From the NCBI RefSeq assembly GCF_004799345.1, contig NZ_SSMC01000001.1:1488001-1552000 (forward strand): a DNA stretch of 64,000 nt, read 5' to 3'. The notes under the pieces were generated by a model. It was not told the origin of the DNA. It was given only the letters and a program-made list of their open reading frames with translations, and made no database searches. The translations under genes were made by a program, and so were the position numbers. This document shows, piece after piece, positions 28,305 through 39,792 of this stretch. Source of the DNA: Robertkochia marina (GTDB lineage Bacteria > Bacteroidota > Bacteroidia > Flavobacteriales > Flavobacteriaceae). Each line of letters begins with the position of its first letter. Position 1 is the stretch's first letter.

Positions 28305-28673
28305 ATGGTACAACAAGAATCTAGATTAAAAGTAGCAGACAACACCGGCGCCAAAGAAGTTTTGACGATCCGTGTGCTAGGGGGTACTAAGAGAAGATAC
28401 GCCTCTGTTGGTGATAAGATCGTTGTTACCGTAAAGGATGCCACTCCTAACGGAAACGTGAAGAAAGGTCAGGTATCTACTGCTGTAGTAGTACGAACCA
28501 AGAAGGAGGTAAGACGTCCTGATGGCTCTTACATTCGTTTCGACGATAATGCTTGTGTGCTTTTGAATGCCACCGGAGAGATGCGCGGTACCCGTGTATT
28601 CGGACCGGTAGCTCGTGAGCTACGTGACAAGCAGTTTATGAAAATTGTATCATTAGCACCTGAGGTGCTTTAA
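28305..28673 (+). CDS. rplN: 50S ribosomal protein L14
   Basis: The 122-residue protein of the subunit interface carries [38 protein letters not shown] and [20 protein letters not shown], followed by the usual SLAPEVL end. Full length. Confidence 0.98.
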   Translation: MVQQESRLKVADNTGAKEVLTIRVLGGTKRRYASVGDKIVVTVKDATPNGNVKKGQVSTAVVVRTKKEVRRPDGSYIRFDDNACVLLNATGEMRGTRVFGPVARELRDKQFMKIVSLAPEVL

Positions 28674-28687
28674 TACATTGACAAGAA

Positions 28688-29002
28688 ATGACAAAGCTAA
28701 AAATAAAATCAGGAGATACTGTAAGAGTGATTGCCGGAGAGCACAAAGGTGCTGAAGGGAGCGTTCTGAAGGTGGATCGTGAGAAGAATAAGGCGATCGT
28801 TGAGGGTGTAAACATGGTTTCAAAACATGAGAAGCCAAGTGCTAAAAATCCTCAGGGAGGGATCGTAAAGAAAGAAGCTCCTATCCATATTTCTAACCTG
28901 TCGTTGATCGATCCTAAGTCAGGAGAGGTAACCCGTGTAGGGTACGAGGTAAGAGATGGAAAGAAAGTGAGATTTTCTAAAAAATCTAATGAAGTAATTT
29001 AG
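28688..29002 (+). CDS. rplX: 50S ribosomal protein L24
   Basis: The 104-residue assembly-initiator protein has the KOW motif [21 protein letters not shown] (residues about 9-29) and the block [19 protein letters not shown]. rplE follows after two bases. Confidence 0.97.
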   Translation: MTKLKIKSGDTVRVIAGEHKGAEGSVLKVDREKNKAIVEGVNMVSKHEKPSAKNPQGGIVKKEAPIHISNLSLIDPKSGEVTRVGYEVRDGKKVRFSKKSNEVI

Positions 29003-29004
29003 TT

Positions 29005-29556
29005 ATGGCTTACATTCCAAGATTAAAGCAAGAGTATAAAGACAGAGTGATTACCGCTCTTACAGAAGAGTTTGGTTACAGCAATGTAATGCAAGTGCCA
29101 AAGCTTAAGAAGATTGTTATTAGCCGTGGAGTTGGTGCCGCAGTAGCCGATAAAAAACTGATCGATTATGCCGTTGATGAGCTTTCAAGAATCTCAGGGC
29201 AGAAAGCAGTTTCTACTGTTTCTAAAAAGGACGTTGCATCGTTCAAACTTCGTAAGGGAATGCCTATCGGGGCTAAAGTAACCCTTAGAGGAGAGCGTAT
29301 GTATGAGTTCCTTGACAGACTGATTACTTCAGCACTACCACGTGTAAGAGATTTTAATGGGATCAAGGCGAATGGTTTTGACGGACGAGGGAATTACAAC
29401 CTGGGAGTAACCGAACAGATTATTTTTCCTGAGATCGATATCGACAAGGTGAACAAGGTAGCCGGAATGGATATTACCTTTGTAACCTCTGCTGAGACCG
29501 ATAAGGAAGCAAAATCATTATTAAGCGAATTAGGATTACCTTTTAAAAAGAATTAA
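29005..29556 (+). CDS. rplE: 50S ribosomal protein L5
   Basis: The 183-residue 5S rRNA-binding protein carries [51 protein letters not shown] and [16 protein letters not shown]. It lies two bases from both rplX and rpsN. Confidence 0.98.
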   Translation: MAYIPRLKQEYKDRVITALTEEFGYSNVMQVPKLKKIVISRGVGAAVADKKLIDYAVDELSRISGQKAVSTVSKKDVASFKLRKGMPIGAKVTLRGERMYEFLDRLITSALPRVRDFNGIKANGFDGRGNYNLGVTEQIIFPEIDIDKVNKVAGMDITFVTSAETDKEAKSLLSELGLPFKKN

Positions 29557-29558
29557 GT

Positions 29559-29828
29559 ATGGCTAAAGAATCAATGAAAGCCCGTGAGGTTAAAAGACAA
29601 AAATTGGTAGATAAGTATGCTGAAAAGCGCAAGGCTCTTAAAGAAGCCGGCGATTACGAAGCACTTCAAAAGCTGCCAAAGAACGCTTCACCGGTACGTC
29701 TGCACAACCGTTGCAAACTAACCGGAAGACCTAAAGGGTATATGCGTACTTTCGGTATTTCTCGTGTAATGTTCAGAGAAATGGCCAACAAAGGGTTGAT
29801 TCCGGGAGTTAAAAAAGCAAGTTGGTAA
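29559..29828 (+). CDS. rpsN: 30S ribosomal protein S14, zinc-independent form
   Basis: The 89-residue long form begins [15 protein letters not shown] and carries [23 protein letters not shown]. The CxxC pairs of the short zinc-binding S14 are absent (only one Cys), so this is the C-minus type. Together with the zinc-free L36 downstream it means the main operon copies do not need zinc. Confidence 0.97.
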   Translation: MAKESMKAREVKRQKLVDKYAEKRKALKEAGDYEALQKLPKNASPVRLHNRCKLTGRPKGYMRTFGISRVMFREMANKGLIPGVKKASW

Positions 29829-29848
29829 ATAGATTAAAAGGATAAAAG

Positions 29849-30250
29849 ATGTATACAGATCCTATTTCAGATTATTTAACAAGAATAAGAAACGCGAACA
29901 GTGCCGGTCACCGCGTAGTGGAGATCCCTGCTTCGAACCTGAAGAAAGAGATCACTAAGATCCTTTTTGATCAGGGGTACATTCTGAGCTATAAGTTCGA
30001 TGATGAGAGCTCTGCTCAGGGTACCATCAAGATCGCGTTGAAGTACGATAAAGTGACCAAAGAACCTGTGATCAAAAAGATCCAGCGTGTAAGTAAGCCA
30101 GGTCTTCGTAAGTACAGTGGGAAAGATGAGCTTCCCCGCGTACTGAACGGTCTTGGTATCGCTATCGTTTCTACGTCTCACGGAGTTATGACCTCTAAGC
30201 AGGCCAAGACTGAGAACGTAGGTGGTGAGGTATTGTGTTACGTTTACTAA
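29849..30250 (+). CDS. rpsH: 30S ribosomal protein S8
   Basis: The 133-residue protein carries TDPISDYLTRIRNANSAGH, the central SKPGLRKYSGKDELPRVLNG and the end GGEVLCYVY. In E. coli S8 represses the spc operon by binding near rplE; no such element was recognised here by eye. Confidence 0.98.
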   Translation: MYTDPISDYLTRIRNANSAGHRVVEIPASNLKKEITKILFDQGYILSYKFDDESSAQGTIKIALKYDKVTKEPVIKKIQRVSKPGLRKYSGKDELPRVLNGLGIAIVSTSHGVMTSKQAKTENVGGEVLCYVY

Positions 30251-30269
30251 TATTTAAAGACAAGAAGAA

Positions 30270-30812
30270 ATGTCAAGAATAGGTAATAGTCCAATAGCAA
30301 TTCCGGAAGGAGTTACTGTAGATATTAAAGACGGCGAAGTTACCGTTAAGGGAAAGCTGGGCGAGCTTACGCAGCAGGTTCAGGATGTTACTGTTAAGGT
30401 AGAGGAAGGACAGCTGATCGTTGAGCGCGATTCAGATAAGAAAGACGTTAGAGCCAAGCACGGTCTTTACAGATCATTGCTTAACAACATGGTGGAAGGA
30501 GTTTCTAAAGGGTTTACCAAAGAGCTCGAACTGGTTGGAGTAGGTTATCGTGCCAGCCACCAGGGTCAGAAACTAGATATTGCCGTAGGATTTTCTCACA
30601 ACATCGTAATGGAACTCGCTCCTGAGATCAAGGTAGAGACCATTTCAGAAAAAGGGAAAAACCCGATCGTGAAGTTAACCTCACATGACAAGCAATTAGT
30701 AGGTCAGGTGGCTGCTAAGATTCGCTCCTACCGTAAGCCTGAGCCTTACAAAGGAAAAGGTGTGAAGTTCGTTGGAGAGCAATTAAGAAGAAAAGCAGGT
30801 AAATCAGCTTAA
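30270..30812 (+). CDS. rplF: 50S ribosomal protein L6
   Basis: The 180-residue protein has the two repeated alpha/beta domains; blocks [33 protein letters not shown] and [26 protein letters not shown]. Full length, canonical position. Confidence 0.98.
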   Translation: MSRIGNSPIAIPEGVTVDIKDGEVTVKGKLGELTQQVQDVTVKVEEGQLIVERDSDKKDVRAKHGLYRSLLNNMVEGVSKGFTKELELVGVGYRASHQGQKLDIAVGFSHNIVMELAPEIKVETISEKGKNPIVKLTSHDKQLVGQVAAKIRSYRKPEPYKGKGVKFVGEQLRRKAGKSA

Positions 30813-30823
30813 TAAGTAGCATT

Positions 30824-31180
30824 ATGGCATTATCAAAGACTGAAAGAAGACAGAGAATTAAAAACAGAATCCGTAAGGTGGTTTCGGGAACCGAAACCAG
30901 ACCTAGGCTGGCTGTTTACAGAAGTAATAAGGAGATCTATGCTCAATTAATCGATGACAACAGCGGGAAAACCCTGATGGCGGCATCGTCAAGAGATAAG
31001 GAGATTAGTTCTGCTGCAGGTACTAAAACTGAGATCGCTGCCCTGGTTGGGAAATCTATCGCAGAGAAGGCGGTTAAGGCCGGTATCGAAAGCATTACCT
31101 TTGACCGAGGAGGCTACCTGTACCACGGAAGAGTTAAATCATTGGCGGAAGGAGCCAGAGAAGCAGGACTTAAATTCTAA
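30824..31180 (+). CDS. rplR: 50S ribosomal protein L18
   Basis: The 118-residue 5S rRNA partner of L5 carries [36 protein letters not shown] and [26 protein letters not shown]. rpsE follows after six bases. Confidence 0.98.
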   Translation: MALSKTERRQRIKNRIRKVVSGTETRPRLAVYRSNKEIYAQLIDDNSGKTLMAASSRDKEISSAAGTKTEIAALVGKSIAEKAVKAGIESITFDRGGYLYHGRVKSLAEGAREAGLKF

Positions 31181-31186
31181 GAAATT

Positions 31187-31711
31187 ATGTATCAAGATTA
31201 TAAGAACGTAGAATTAGTGAAGCCGGGAGGGCTTGAACTTAAAGATCGTCTGGTTGGAGTACAAAGGGTAACCAAGGTTACCAAAGGTGGTAGAGCCTTC
31301 GGATTTTCTGCCATTGTAGTTGTAGGAAACGAGGACGGTGTAGTAGGACACGGTCTGGGGAAATCAAAAGAGGTGGCTGATGCTATTTCTAAGGCGGTAG
31401 AAGATGCCAAGAAGAACCTGGTTCGTATTCCTTTGAACAAAGGAACCCTTCCACATGAACAAAAAGGGAAATACGGTGGAGCACGCGTATACCTTCAGCC
31501 TGCCTCTCACGGTACCGGGGTAATTGCCGGTGGTGCTGTTCGTGCGGTATTGGAAGCTGTAGGGGTACACGATGTACTTTCTAAGTCACAGGGATCTTCA
31601 AACCCTCACAACGTAGTAAAAGCAACTTTTGATGCTTTACTGCAACTGAGAGATGCGAAGACCGTAGCAGCTCAACGCGGTATTTCTTTAGAAAAAGTTT
31701 TTAAAGGATAA
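31187..31711 (+). CDS. rpsE: 30S ribosomal protein S5
   Basis: The 174-residue protein acts in decoding fidelity. Blocks: [31 protein letters not shown] (double-stranded RNA-binding domain), [31 protein letters not shown]. Normal length. Confidence 0.98.
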   Translation: MYQDYKNVELVKPGGLELKDRLVGVQRVTKVTKGGRAFGFSAIVVVGNEDGVVGHGLGKSKEVADAISKAVEDAKKNLVRIPLNKGTLPHEQKGKYGGARVYLQPASHGTGVIAGGAVRAVLEAVGVHDVLSKSQGSSNPHNVVKATFDALLQLRDAKTVAAQRGISLEKVFKG

Positions 31712-31723
31712 ATCAAGGATAAA

Positions 31724-31903
31724 ATGGGAAAGATTAAAGTAACACAGGTAAAGAGCAACATCAAGCGTCCTCAGAATCAAAAGAGAACGCTCGAAGCGCT
31801 TGGTCTGAAAAGAATCGGACAGGTGGTGGAACATGAGGCGACACCAACTATCCTTGGTATGGTAAAAAAAGTTGAACATTTGGTTTCTGTAGAAGAAGCT
31901 TAA
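31724..31903 (+). CDS. rpmD: 50S ribosomal protein L30 (short gene)
   Basis: A 59-residue frame starts ATG at 31724 and stops TAA at 31901-31903. Translation gives GKIKVTQVKSNIKRPQNQKR, then LEALGLKRIGQVVEHEATP and ILGMVKKVEHLVSVEEA, the complete L30 fold. It is placed between rpsE (12 bp) and rplO (13 bp), exactly where rpmD is expected in the spc cluster. Confidence 0.97.
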   Translation: MGKIKVTQVKSNIKRPQNQKRTLEALGLKRIGQVVEHEATPTILGMVKKVEHLVSVEEA

Positions 31904-31916
31904 ATACAATACAGTT

Positions 31917-32369
31917 ATGAATTTAAGTAACTTACAACCTGCTGAAGGTTCAGTTCACAAAGACGGTAAAAGAGTAGGTAGAGGAGAAGGTTCCGGTAAA
32001 GGAGGAACAGCTACCCGTGGACACAAAGGGGCGAAGTCTCGTTCAGGTTACTCTAAAAAGATCGGATTTGAAGGAGGGCAGATGCCGCTTCAGAGACGTG
32101 TACCTAAGTTTGGTTTCAAAAATATCAACAGAAAAGAGTATGTTGGTGTCAATCTTAACAAGTTACAGGAATTGGTTGATAAAGGTGTTGTGAAAGACAC
32201 CGTAGATTTAGATATATTAGTGGCCAACAAACTGGCAGGTTCTAATGATCTTGTAAAGATCTTAGGCGGTGGCGAGCTGAAATCTAAATTGAAAGTTTCT
32301 GTACATAAATTTACAGCCAGCGCCAAAGCCGCTATTGAGGCTGCCGGTGGAGAAGCAGTAAGTTTATAA
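31917..32369 (+). CDS. rplO: 50S ribosomal protein L15
   Basis: The 150-residue protein has the Gly/Lys-rich N-terminal extension (GRGEGSGKGGTATRGHKGA) that penetrates the rRNA and a globular C domain (LVDKGVVKDTVDLDIL, HKFTASAKAAIEAAGG). It precedes secY by 23 bp. Confidence 0.98.
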   Translation: MNLSNLQPAEGSVHKDGKRVGRGEGSGKGGTATRGHKGAKSRSGYSKKIGFEGGQMPLQRRVPKFGFKNINRKEYVGVNLNKLQELVDKGVVKDTVDLDILVANKLAGSNDLVKILGGGELKSKLKVSVHKFTASAKAAIEAAGGEAVSL

Positions 32370-32392
32370 CCCAAACCCAACCAAAAGTAACC

Positions 32393-33754
32393 ATGAAGAA
32401 GTTTTTAGAGACACTTAACAATATCTGGAAGATCGAAGAATTGAAAGGGAGAATCCTTGTAACCATCGGATTGCTATTGGTGTACCGATTTGGTGCTCAG
32501 GTAGTACTTCCGGGTATTGATACACAGCAATTGGCTGAATTGACCAGCAGAACAGATGGCGGAGGTTTATTAGGTATCCTGAATGCATTTACAGGTGGGG
32601 CGTTTGCAAACGCTTCTGTTTTTGCCCTGGGAATCATGCCATATATCTCGGCATCTATCGTGGTTCAATTAATGGGGCTGGCCATTCCCTACCTTCAGAA
32701 ATTACAGAAAGAAGGTGAAAGTGGCCGTAAAACCCTTAACCAGATCACTCGTTGGTTGACCATCGGGATCTGTTTAGTGCAAGCGCCTGCTTATTTGTAT
32801 GGTCTTGGGGCCCTTGGGGTACCTGACAGTGCTTTTATCCTAGGTAAAGGGCTGGGCTTTATGATCCCTGCCGTATTGATCCTGGTAACAGGAACCATCT
32901 TTGCCATGTGGCTGGGTGAGAAGATCACCGATAAAGGTATTGGTAACGGTATTTCACTGTTGATCATGGTAGGTATTATTGCTACCCTTCCGATTGCCTT
33001 TGCTCAGGAATTTGATTCTGTCGTTAACCGAAACAACGGAGGTCTTATTTTAATCCTGATCGAGGTGATTCTATGGTTCGTAGTGATCCTGGCCAGCATC
33101 ATGTTGGTAATGGCTACCCGTCAGATCCCTGTACAGTACGCTCGAAGAACTGCCTCCGGTGGTTACGAAAAGAATGTGTTCGGGTCAAGACAGTATATCC
33201 CGTTGAAGCTTAATGCTTCGGGGGTTATGCCAATTATCTTTGCTCAGGCGATTATGTTTGCTCCGGGTTATATTGGTACCATTGGTGCCTTGAAGGATAC
33301 TGCAGCAGGACAGTGGTTGCAGGTGAATTTCGGTAACGGATCCATGTTCGGATTCTGGTATAATGTAGTGTTTGCGTTATTAATCATTGTATTTACGTAT
33401 TTTTACACCGCAATTACCGTACCGACAAATAAAATGGCTGACGATCTTAAGCGTAGCGGCGGCTTTATTCCTGGTATCAGACCCGGGAAAGAAACGGCAG
33501 ATTACCTGGATAAGATCATGTCATTGATAACCTTCCCGGGATCATTATTCCTGGCGGTTATTGCCATTTTCCCGGCTATCGTGGTAAATGTTATGGGTAT
33601 ACAGCAAGGTTGGGCTCTGTTCTACGGAGGTACTTCCCTGCTCATTATGGTTGGTGTGGCCATAGATACCATGCAACAGGTAAATTCTTACCTGCTTAAC
33701 AGGCACTATGACGGTTTAATGAAATCAGGTAAAAACAGAAAAGTTGTAGCGTAA
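32393..33754 (+). CDS. secY: Protein translocase subunit SecY
   Basis: The 453-residue inner-membrane channel of the Sec translocon has about ten transmembrane helices. Blocks: LLVYRFGAQVVLPGIDTQQL (TM1), GIMPYISASIVVQL (TM2b), GEKITDKGIGNGISLLIMVGI, ARRTASGGYEKNVFG and the cytoplasmic loop GGFIPGIRPGKETADYLDKI. Intact. In the spc cluster it exports, among many others, the lipoproteins and TonB receptors elsewhere in this window. No adk or map gene follows, unlike many phyla. Confidence 0.98.
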   Translation: MKKFLETLNNIWKIEELKGRILVTIGLLLVYRFGAQVVLPGIDTQQLAELTSRTDGGGLLGILNAFTGGAFANASVFALGIMPYISASIVVQLMGLAIPYLQKLQKEGESGRKTLNQITRWLTIGICLVQAPAYLYGLGALGVPDSAFILGKGLGFMIPAVLILVTGTIFAMWLGEKITDKGIGNGISLLIMVGIIATLPIAFAQEFDSVVNRNNGGLILILIEVILWFVVILASIMLVMATRQIPVQYARRTASGGYEKNVFGSRQYIPLKLNASGVMPIIFAQAIMFAPGYIGTIGALKDTAAGQWLQVNFGNGSMFGFWYNVVFALLIIVFTYFYTAITVPTNKMADDLKRSGGFIPGIRPGKETADYLDKIMSLITFPGSLFLAVIAIFPAIVVNVMGIQQGWALFYGGTSLLIMVGVAIDTMQQVNSYLLNRHYDGLMKSGKNRKVVA

Positions 33755-33760
33755 GTATTT

Positions 33761-33976
33761 ATGGCAAAACAACAAGCTATAGAACAGGACGGAACGATCA
33801 TCGAAGCATTATCGAATGCAATGTTCCGGGTAGAATTGGAAAACGGGCACGTTGTAACGGCTCACATTTCCGGAAAGATGCGAATGCATTATATCAAATT
33901 ACTTCCCGGCGATAAGGTGAAGCTTGAGATGAGTCCGTATGATCTAACAAAAGCAAGAATTACTTATAGATATTAA
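33761..33976 (+). CDS. infA: Translation initiation factor IF-1
   Basis: The 71-residue OB-fold factor binds the 30S A site. It begins [30 protein letters not shown] and carries [24 protein letters not shown] and the end ARITYRY. It lies six bases after secY and five before rpmJ. Confidence 0.98.
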   Translation: MAKQQAIEQDGTIIEALSNAMFRVELENGHVVTAHISGKMRMHYIKLLPGDKVKLEMSPYDLTKARITYRY

Positions 33977-33980
33977 AGAG

Positions 33981-34097
33981 ATGAAAGTAAGAGCATCACT
34001 CAAGAAAAGAAGTCCCGAGTGCAAAATTGTGCGTAGAAAAGGGAGGTTGTATGTAATTAATAAAAAGAATCCTAGATTTAAACAAAGACAAGGATAA
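33981..34097 (+). CDS. rpmJ: 50S ribosomal protein L36, zinc-free form (short gene)
   Basis: A 38-residue frame runs from ATG at 33981 to TAA at 34095-34097. The product reads [20 protein letters not shown], then [16 protein letters not shown]. Of the zinc-ligand set (two Cys near 11 and 14, Cys near 27, His near 32) only one Cys remains, so this is the zinc-independent type, usual for the phylum. It lies between infA and rpsM. Confidence 0.97.
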   Translation: MKVRASLKKRSPECKIVRRKGRLYVINKKNPRFKQRQG

Positions 34098-34100
34098 GTT

Positions 34101-34475
34101 ATGGCTAGAATCGCAGGTGTAGACTTACCAAAGCAAAAGAGAGGAGTTATTGGATTAACTTATATCTTTGGTATAGGTAAAAGTAGAGCTAAAGAGATCT
34201 TAGAAAGAGCTCAGGTTAGCGAGGATACAAAAGTATCTGACTGGGCAGACGACGAGATCGCTCGAATTCGTGAAGCTATTTCTCACTATACAATTGAAGG
34301 TGAGCTTCGTTCAGAAACTCAGTTGAACATTAAGCGTTTAATGGACATCGGTTGTCAAAGAGGGATTCGTCACAGAGCAGGACTTCCTTTAAGAGGTCAG
34401 CGTACCAAGAATAACTCGAGAACTAGAAAAGGTAAAAGAAAAACTGTTGCTAACAAGAAGAAGGCAACTAAATAA
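34101..34475 (+). CDS. rpsM: 30S ribosomal protein S13
   Basis: The 124-residue protein of the 30S head carries [26 protein letters not shown] (helix-two-turn-helix), [29 protein letters not shown] and a basic tail contacting P-site tRNA. It begins the alpha cluster, 3 bp after rpmJ. Confidence 0.98.
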   Translation: MARIAGVDLPKQKRGVIGLTYIFGIGKSRAKEILERAQVSEDTKVSDWADDEIARIREAISHYTIEGELRSETQLNIKRLMDIGCQRGIRHRAGLPLRGQRTKNNSRTRKGKRKTVANKKKATK

Positions 34476-34489
34476 TACGTAGCTTAGTT

Positions 34490-34882
34490 ATGGCAAAGTC
34501 AAATGCAAAAACTGCTAGAAAGCGTAAAGTAGTAGTAGAGTCGGTTGGTGAAGCTCATATTGCGGCATCGTTCAACAACGTGATCATTTCCCTGACCAAT
34601 AAGAAGGGTGATGTGATCTCTTGGTCGTCTGCCGGTAAAATGGGATTCCGCGGGTCTAAGAAAAATACTCCTTACGCAGCTCAGGTAGCAGCCGAAGATG
34701 CAGCAAAGGTGGCTCACGAGGCCGGCCTTAGAAAAGTGAAGGTGTACGTAAAAGGACCTGGTTCAGGAAGAGAATCTGCAATCAGATCGATCCACAATGC
34801 CGGTATCGAAGTAACCGAGATCATCGATGTTACTCCACTACCACACAACGGATGTCGTCCTCCTAAAAGAAGAAGAGTTTAA
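34490..34882 (+). CDS. rpsK: 30S ribosomal protein S11
   Basis: The 130-residue platform protein carries [41 protein letters not shown] and the C-terminal [18 protein letters not shown]. It is followed by an unusually long 83-bp gap before rpsD. Confidence 0.98.
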   Translation: MAKSNAKTARKRKVVVESVGEAHIAASFNNVIISLTNKKGDVISWSSAGKMGFRGSKKNTPYAAQVAAEDAAKVAHEAGLRKVKVYVKGPGSGRESAIRSIHNAGIEVTEIIDVTPLPHNGCRPPKRRRV

Positions 34883-34897
34883 TTAATTAATGTTTTC

Positions 34898-34950
34898 AGA
34901 AGGTTTTATATGATTATCGAAGGATAAGCCTTAATTCATAATCACCTTCT
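34898..34950 (+). promoter_or_regulatory. Three-helix RNA structure in the rpsK-rpsD gap (candidate S4 regulatory element)
   Basis: AGAAGG (34898-34903) pairs with CCTTCT (34945-34950). TGATTAT (34911-34917) pairs with ATAATCA (34938-34944). AAGG (34920-34923) pairs with CCTT (34929-34932), leaving a five-base loop. All pairs are Watson-Crick. The stem has a seven-base bulge on the 5' side and an internal loop. It ends 15 bases before the rpsD ATG. S4 autoregulates its own genes in E. coli and Bacillus through unrelated leaders, so an S4-binding role is a reasonable inference. There is no T run, so it is not a terminator. Confidence 0.6.
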
Positions 34951-34965
34951 AAATACAAAAGAAAC

Positions 34966-35571
34966 ATGGCAAGATACAGAGGTCCAAAAACTAAGATTGC
35001 CCGTAAATTCGGAGAAGCAATTTTCGGTGATGATAAATCATTTGAAAAAAGAAATTACCCTCCGGGGCAACACGGTAATAACCGTAGAAGAGGTAAAAAA
35101 TCAGAATACGCTGTCCAGTTAATGGAAAAGCAAAAAGCGAAGTATACCTATGGTATTCTTGAGCGTCAATTCCGTAACCTGTTTGAAAAGGCGAACCGCA
35201 ATAAGGGCGTTACCGGTGAGGTATTGCTGCAGCTTTGTGAATCACGTCTTGATAATGTAGTTTACAGAATGGGTGTAGCTCCTTCAAGAAGAGCTGCCCG
35301 TCAGTTAGTGGGACACCGTCACATTACTGTAAACGGAGAGGTTGTAAACATTCCGTCTTATCAATTGAAGCCTGGTGATGTTGTTGGAGTAAGAGAAAAG
35401 TCGAAATCATTGGAAGCGATCGAAAGATCACTTGCTAACACAAGTAGTGTTTACGAATGGATCAGCTGGAATAGCGAGAAAAAAGAAGGTACTTTTGTAA
35501 GTGTACCTGAGCGTATCCAGATCCCGGAAAACATTAAAGAGCAATTAATCGTCGAGTTATACTCTAAATAA
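34966..35571 (+). CDS. rpsD: 30S ribosomal protein S4
   Basis: The 201-residue primary 16S-binding protein carries [36 protein letters not shown] and the S4 RNA-binding domain ([33 protein letters not shown]). It is preceded by a folded spacer that could be its autoregulatory site. rpoA follows after 21 bp. Confidence 0.98.
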   Translation: MARYRGPKTKIARKFGEAIFGDDKSFEKRNYPPGQHGNNRRRGKKSEYAVQLMEKQKAKYTYGILERQFRNLFEKANRNKGVTGEVLLQLCESRLDNVVYRMGVAPSRRAARQLVGHRHITVNGEVVNIPSYQLKPGDVVGVREKSKSLEAIERSLANTSSVYEWISWNSEKKEGTFVSVPERIQIPENIKEQLIVELYSK

Positions 35572-35592
35572 TAATTAGACAGCAGTCGTACT

Positions 35593-36585
35593 ATGGCAAT
35601 ATTAAATTTTCAGAAGCCCGATAAAGTTATAATGATCGATTCTACCGATTTCGAAGGGAAATTCGAATTTCGTCCTTTGGAACCCGGGTATGGATTGACC
35701 GTTGGTAACGCATTGCGCAGAGTTCTACTTTCATCTCTTGAAGGGTATGCAATTACTTCTACAAGAATTGACAAAGTAGAGCACGAGTTCTCTACCATCG
35801 AGGGTGTGGTGGAAGACGTTACAGAGATCATCCTGAACTTGAAGCAAGTTCGCTTCAAGCGTCAGATCGATGATATCGATAACGAAACCGTTTCTATCTC
35901 CCTAACCGGTAAAGAGCAGATCACTGCCGGTGATTTCCAGAAGTTCATCTCTGGTTTCCAGGTGTTAAATCCGGATCTTGTGATCTGTAACCTGGATCCT
36001 AAAGTGACGATCAATATGGAGATCACTATTGAAAAGGGTAGAGGTTATGTACCTGCTGAAGAGAACAAAAAGGCCAATGCGCCTCTTGGAACCATCTTCA
36101 CAGATGCGATCTATACACCTATCAAAAATGTGAAATACAGCATCGAGAATTATCGTGTTGAGCAGAAGACCGACTACGAAAAACTGGTTTTCGAAATCAT
36201 TACAGATGGTTCTATTCATCCTAAGGATGCCCTTACAGAAGCTGCCAAGATCCTTATCCACCACTTTATGTTATTCTCTGATGAGAGAATTACCCTGGAG
36301 GCCGATGAGATCGCGCAGACCGAAACTTATGATGAAGAGTCGCTGCATATGCGTCAGTTGTTGAAAACAAAACTGGTAGACATGGACCTTTCTGTTCGTG
36401 CCCTGAACTGTTTGAAGGCTGCTGAAGTAGACACATTGGGTGACCTGGTGTCATTTAACAAGAACGACTTAATGAAATTCAGAAACTTTGGTAAGAAGTC
36501 ATTAACCGAGCTGGAAGAGTTGGTAAACAACAAAGGTCTTAGCTTCGGAATGGATCTTTCAAAGTATAAATTAGATAAGGACTAG
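35593..36585 (+). CDS. rpoA: RNA polymerase alpha subunit
   Basis: The 330-residue protein has an N-terminal dimerisation and assembly domain ([24 protein letters not shown]), an acidic linker ([13 protein letters not shown]) and a C-terminal domain ([23 protein letters not shown]-like region with [13 protein letters not shown]) that contacts activators and UP elements. Full length. In the alpha cluster, between rpsD and rplQ. Confidence 0.98.
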   Translation: MAILNFQKPDKVIMIDSTDFEGKFEFRPLEPGYGLTVGNALRRVLLSSLEGYAITSTRIDKVEHEFSTIEGVVEDVTEIILNLKQVRFKRQIDDIDNETVSISLTGKEQITAGDFQKFISGFQVLNPDLVICNLDPKVTINMEITIEKGRGYVPAEENKKANAPLGTIFTDAIYTPIKNVKYSIENYRVEQKTDYEKLVFEIITDGSIHPKDALTEAAKILIHHFMLFSDERITLEADEIAQTETYDEESLHMRQLLKTKLVDMDLSVRALNCLKAAEVDTLGDLVSFNKNDLMKFRNFGKKSLTELEELVNNKGLSFGMDLSKYKLDKD

Positions 36586-36643
36586 TTTCTTTTCCCTGAA
36601 GCGAGCGAATGAACGTAACGGAAGGGAGTAATTAAAGAATACA

Positions 36644-37138
36644 ATGAGACACGGAAAAAAATTCAATCATTTAGGTAGAAAGACCGCTCACAGAAAGGCT
36701 ATGCTTGCTAATATGGCTTGCTCGCTGATCGAGCATAAGCGTATCAATACCACATTGGCTAAAGCAAAGGCGCTTAAGCAATTTGTGGAGCCTTTGGTAA
36801 CAAAATCAAAAGAGGATACTACGCATAACAGAAGAATCGTTTTTAGCAGACTTAGAGATAAGGAAGCTGTAACAGAACTTTTCAGAGAAGTAGCAGTAAA
36901 AGTTGGAGATCGTCCGGGAGGGTATACCCGTATCATTAAGTTGGGTAACCGTTTGGGTGATAACGCTGATATGGCTATGATCGAACTTGTAGACTACAAT
37001 GAACTTTACAATGCAGGTAAGCCTGCTAAGAAGAAGTCTACTCGTCGTGGCCGTTCTAAGAAAGCTGCAGCTACAGCCGATGCTCCTGCGGCTGCAGAAG
37101 CTTCAACTAATGAGAAAACTGAAGACACTCAGGAATAG
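36644..37138 (+). CDS. rplQ: 50S ribosomal protein L17 with C-terminal tail
   Basis: The 164-residue protein has a core of about 120 residues ([41 protein letters not shown]). It is followed by a low-complexity tail of about 40 residues, first basic ([12 protein letters not shown]) then rich in Ala, Thr and Glu. Such tails are common in this phylum and not seen in E. coli L17. It is the last gene of the ribosomal array; a strong terminator follows. Confidence 0.97.
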   Translation: MRHGKKFNHLGRKTAHRKAMLANMACSLIEHKRINTTLAKAKALKQFVEPLVTKSKEDTTHNRRIVFSRLRDKEAVTELFREVAVKVGDRPGGYTRIIKLGNRLGDNADMAMIELVDYNELYNAGKPAKKKSTRRGRSKKAAATADAPAAAEASTNEKTEDTQE

Positions 37139-37162
37139 TGAAGAATTATTAGTTACATACCA

Positions 37163-37197
37163 AAAAGGATAAACGATTTAGTTTATCCTTTTTTTTT
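37163..37197 (+). terminator. Terminator of the ribosomal gene array
   Basis: AAAAGGATAAAC (37163-37174) pairs perfectly with GTTTATCCTTTT (37181-37192) across a six-base loop, and the T run continues. It separates the array from carA. Confidence 0.9.
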
Positions 37198-37201
37198 GTG
37201 C

Positions 37202-37209
37202 TATTTTTG
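37202..37209 (+). promoter_or_regulatory. Candidate -7 element of the carA-eno promoter
   Basis: TATTTTTG matches TAnnTTTG, 24 bases before the carA ATG and directly after the terminator. No TTG at the expected -33 position. Confidence 0.5.
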
Positions 37210-37233
37210 TGAAACTTTTTACTAAGCAGTTCA

Positions 37234-39644
<2,411 letters not shown>

Positions 39645-39665
39645 CACCTTGTTGTGTATTCTTGT

Positions 39666-39694
39666 AAAAAGCCCCTTCTCTTAAGGGGCTTTTT
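39666..39694 (+). terminator. Terminator after enolase
   Basis: AAAAAGCCCCTT (39666-39677) pairs perfectly with AAGGGGCTTTTT (39683-39694) over a five-base loop. Confidence 0.92.
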
Positions 39695-39792
39695 CTTTGA
39701 TTAACATTCATTTAATAGGCATATTTTTTTTCTTACGCCTTCTTATCTTTATTTTATAGTGTGAAACAGTTTGTTAATAAGAAATAACACCA

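Noticed and set aside
36590-36630. Possible hairpin between rpoA and rplQ
   Set aside because: TTCCCT and AGGGAG can pair, but one end is a G-T pair and the interior does not fold convincingly.
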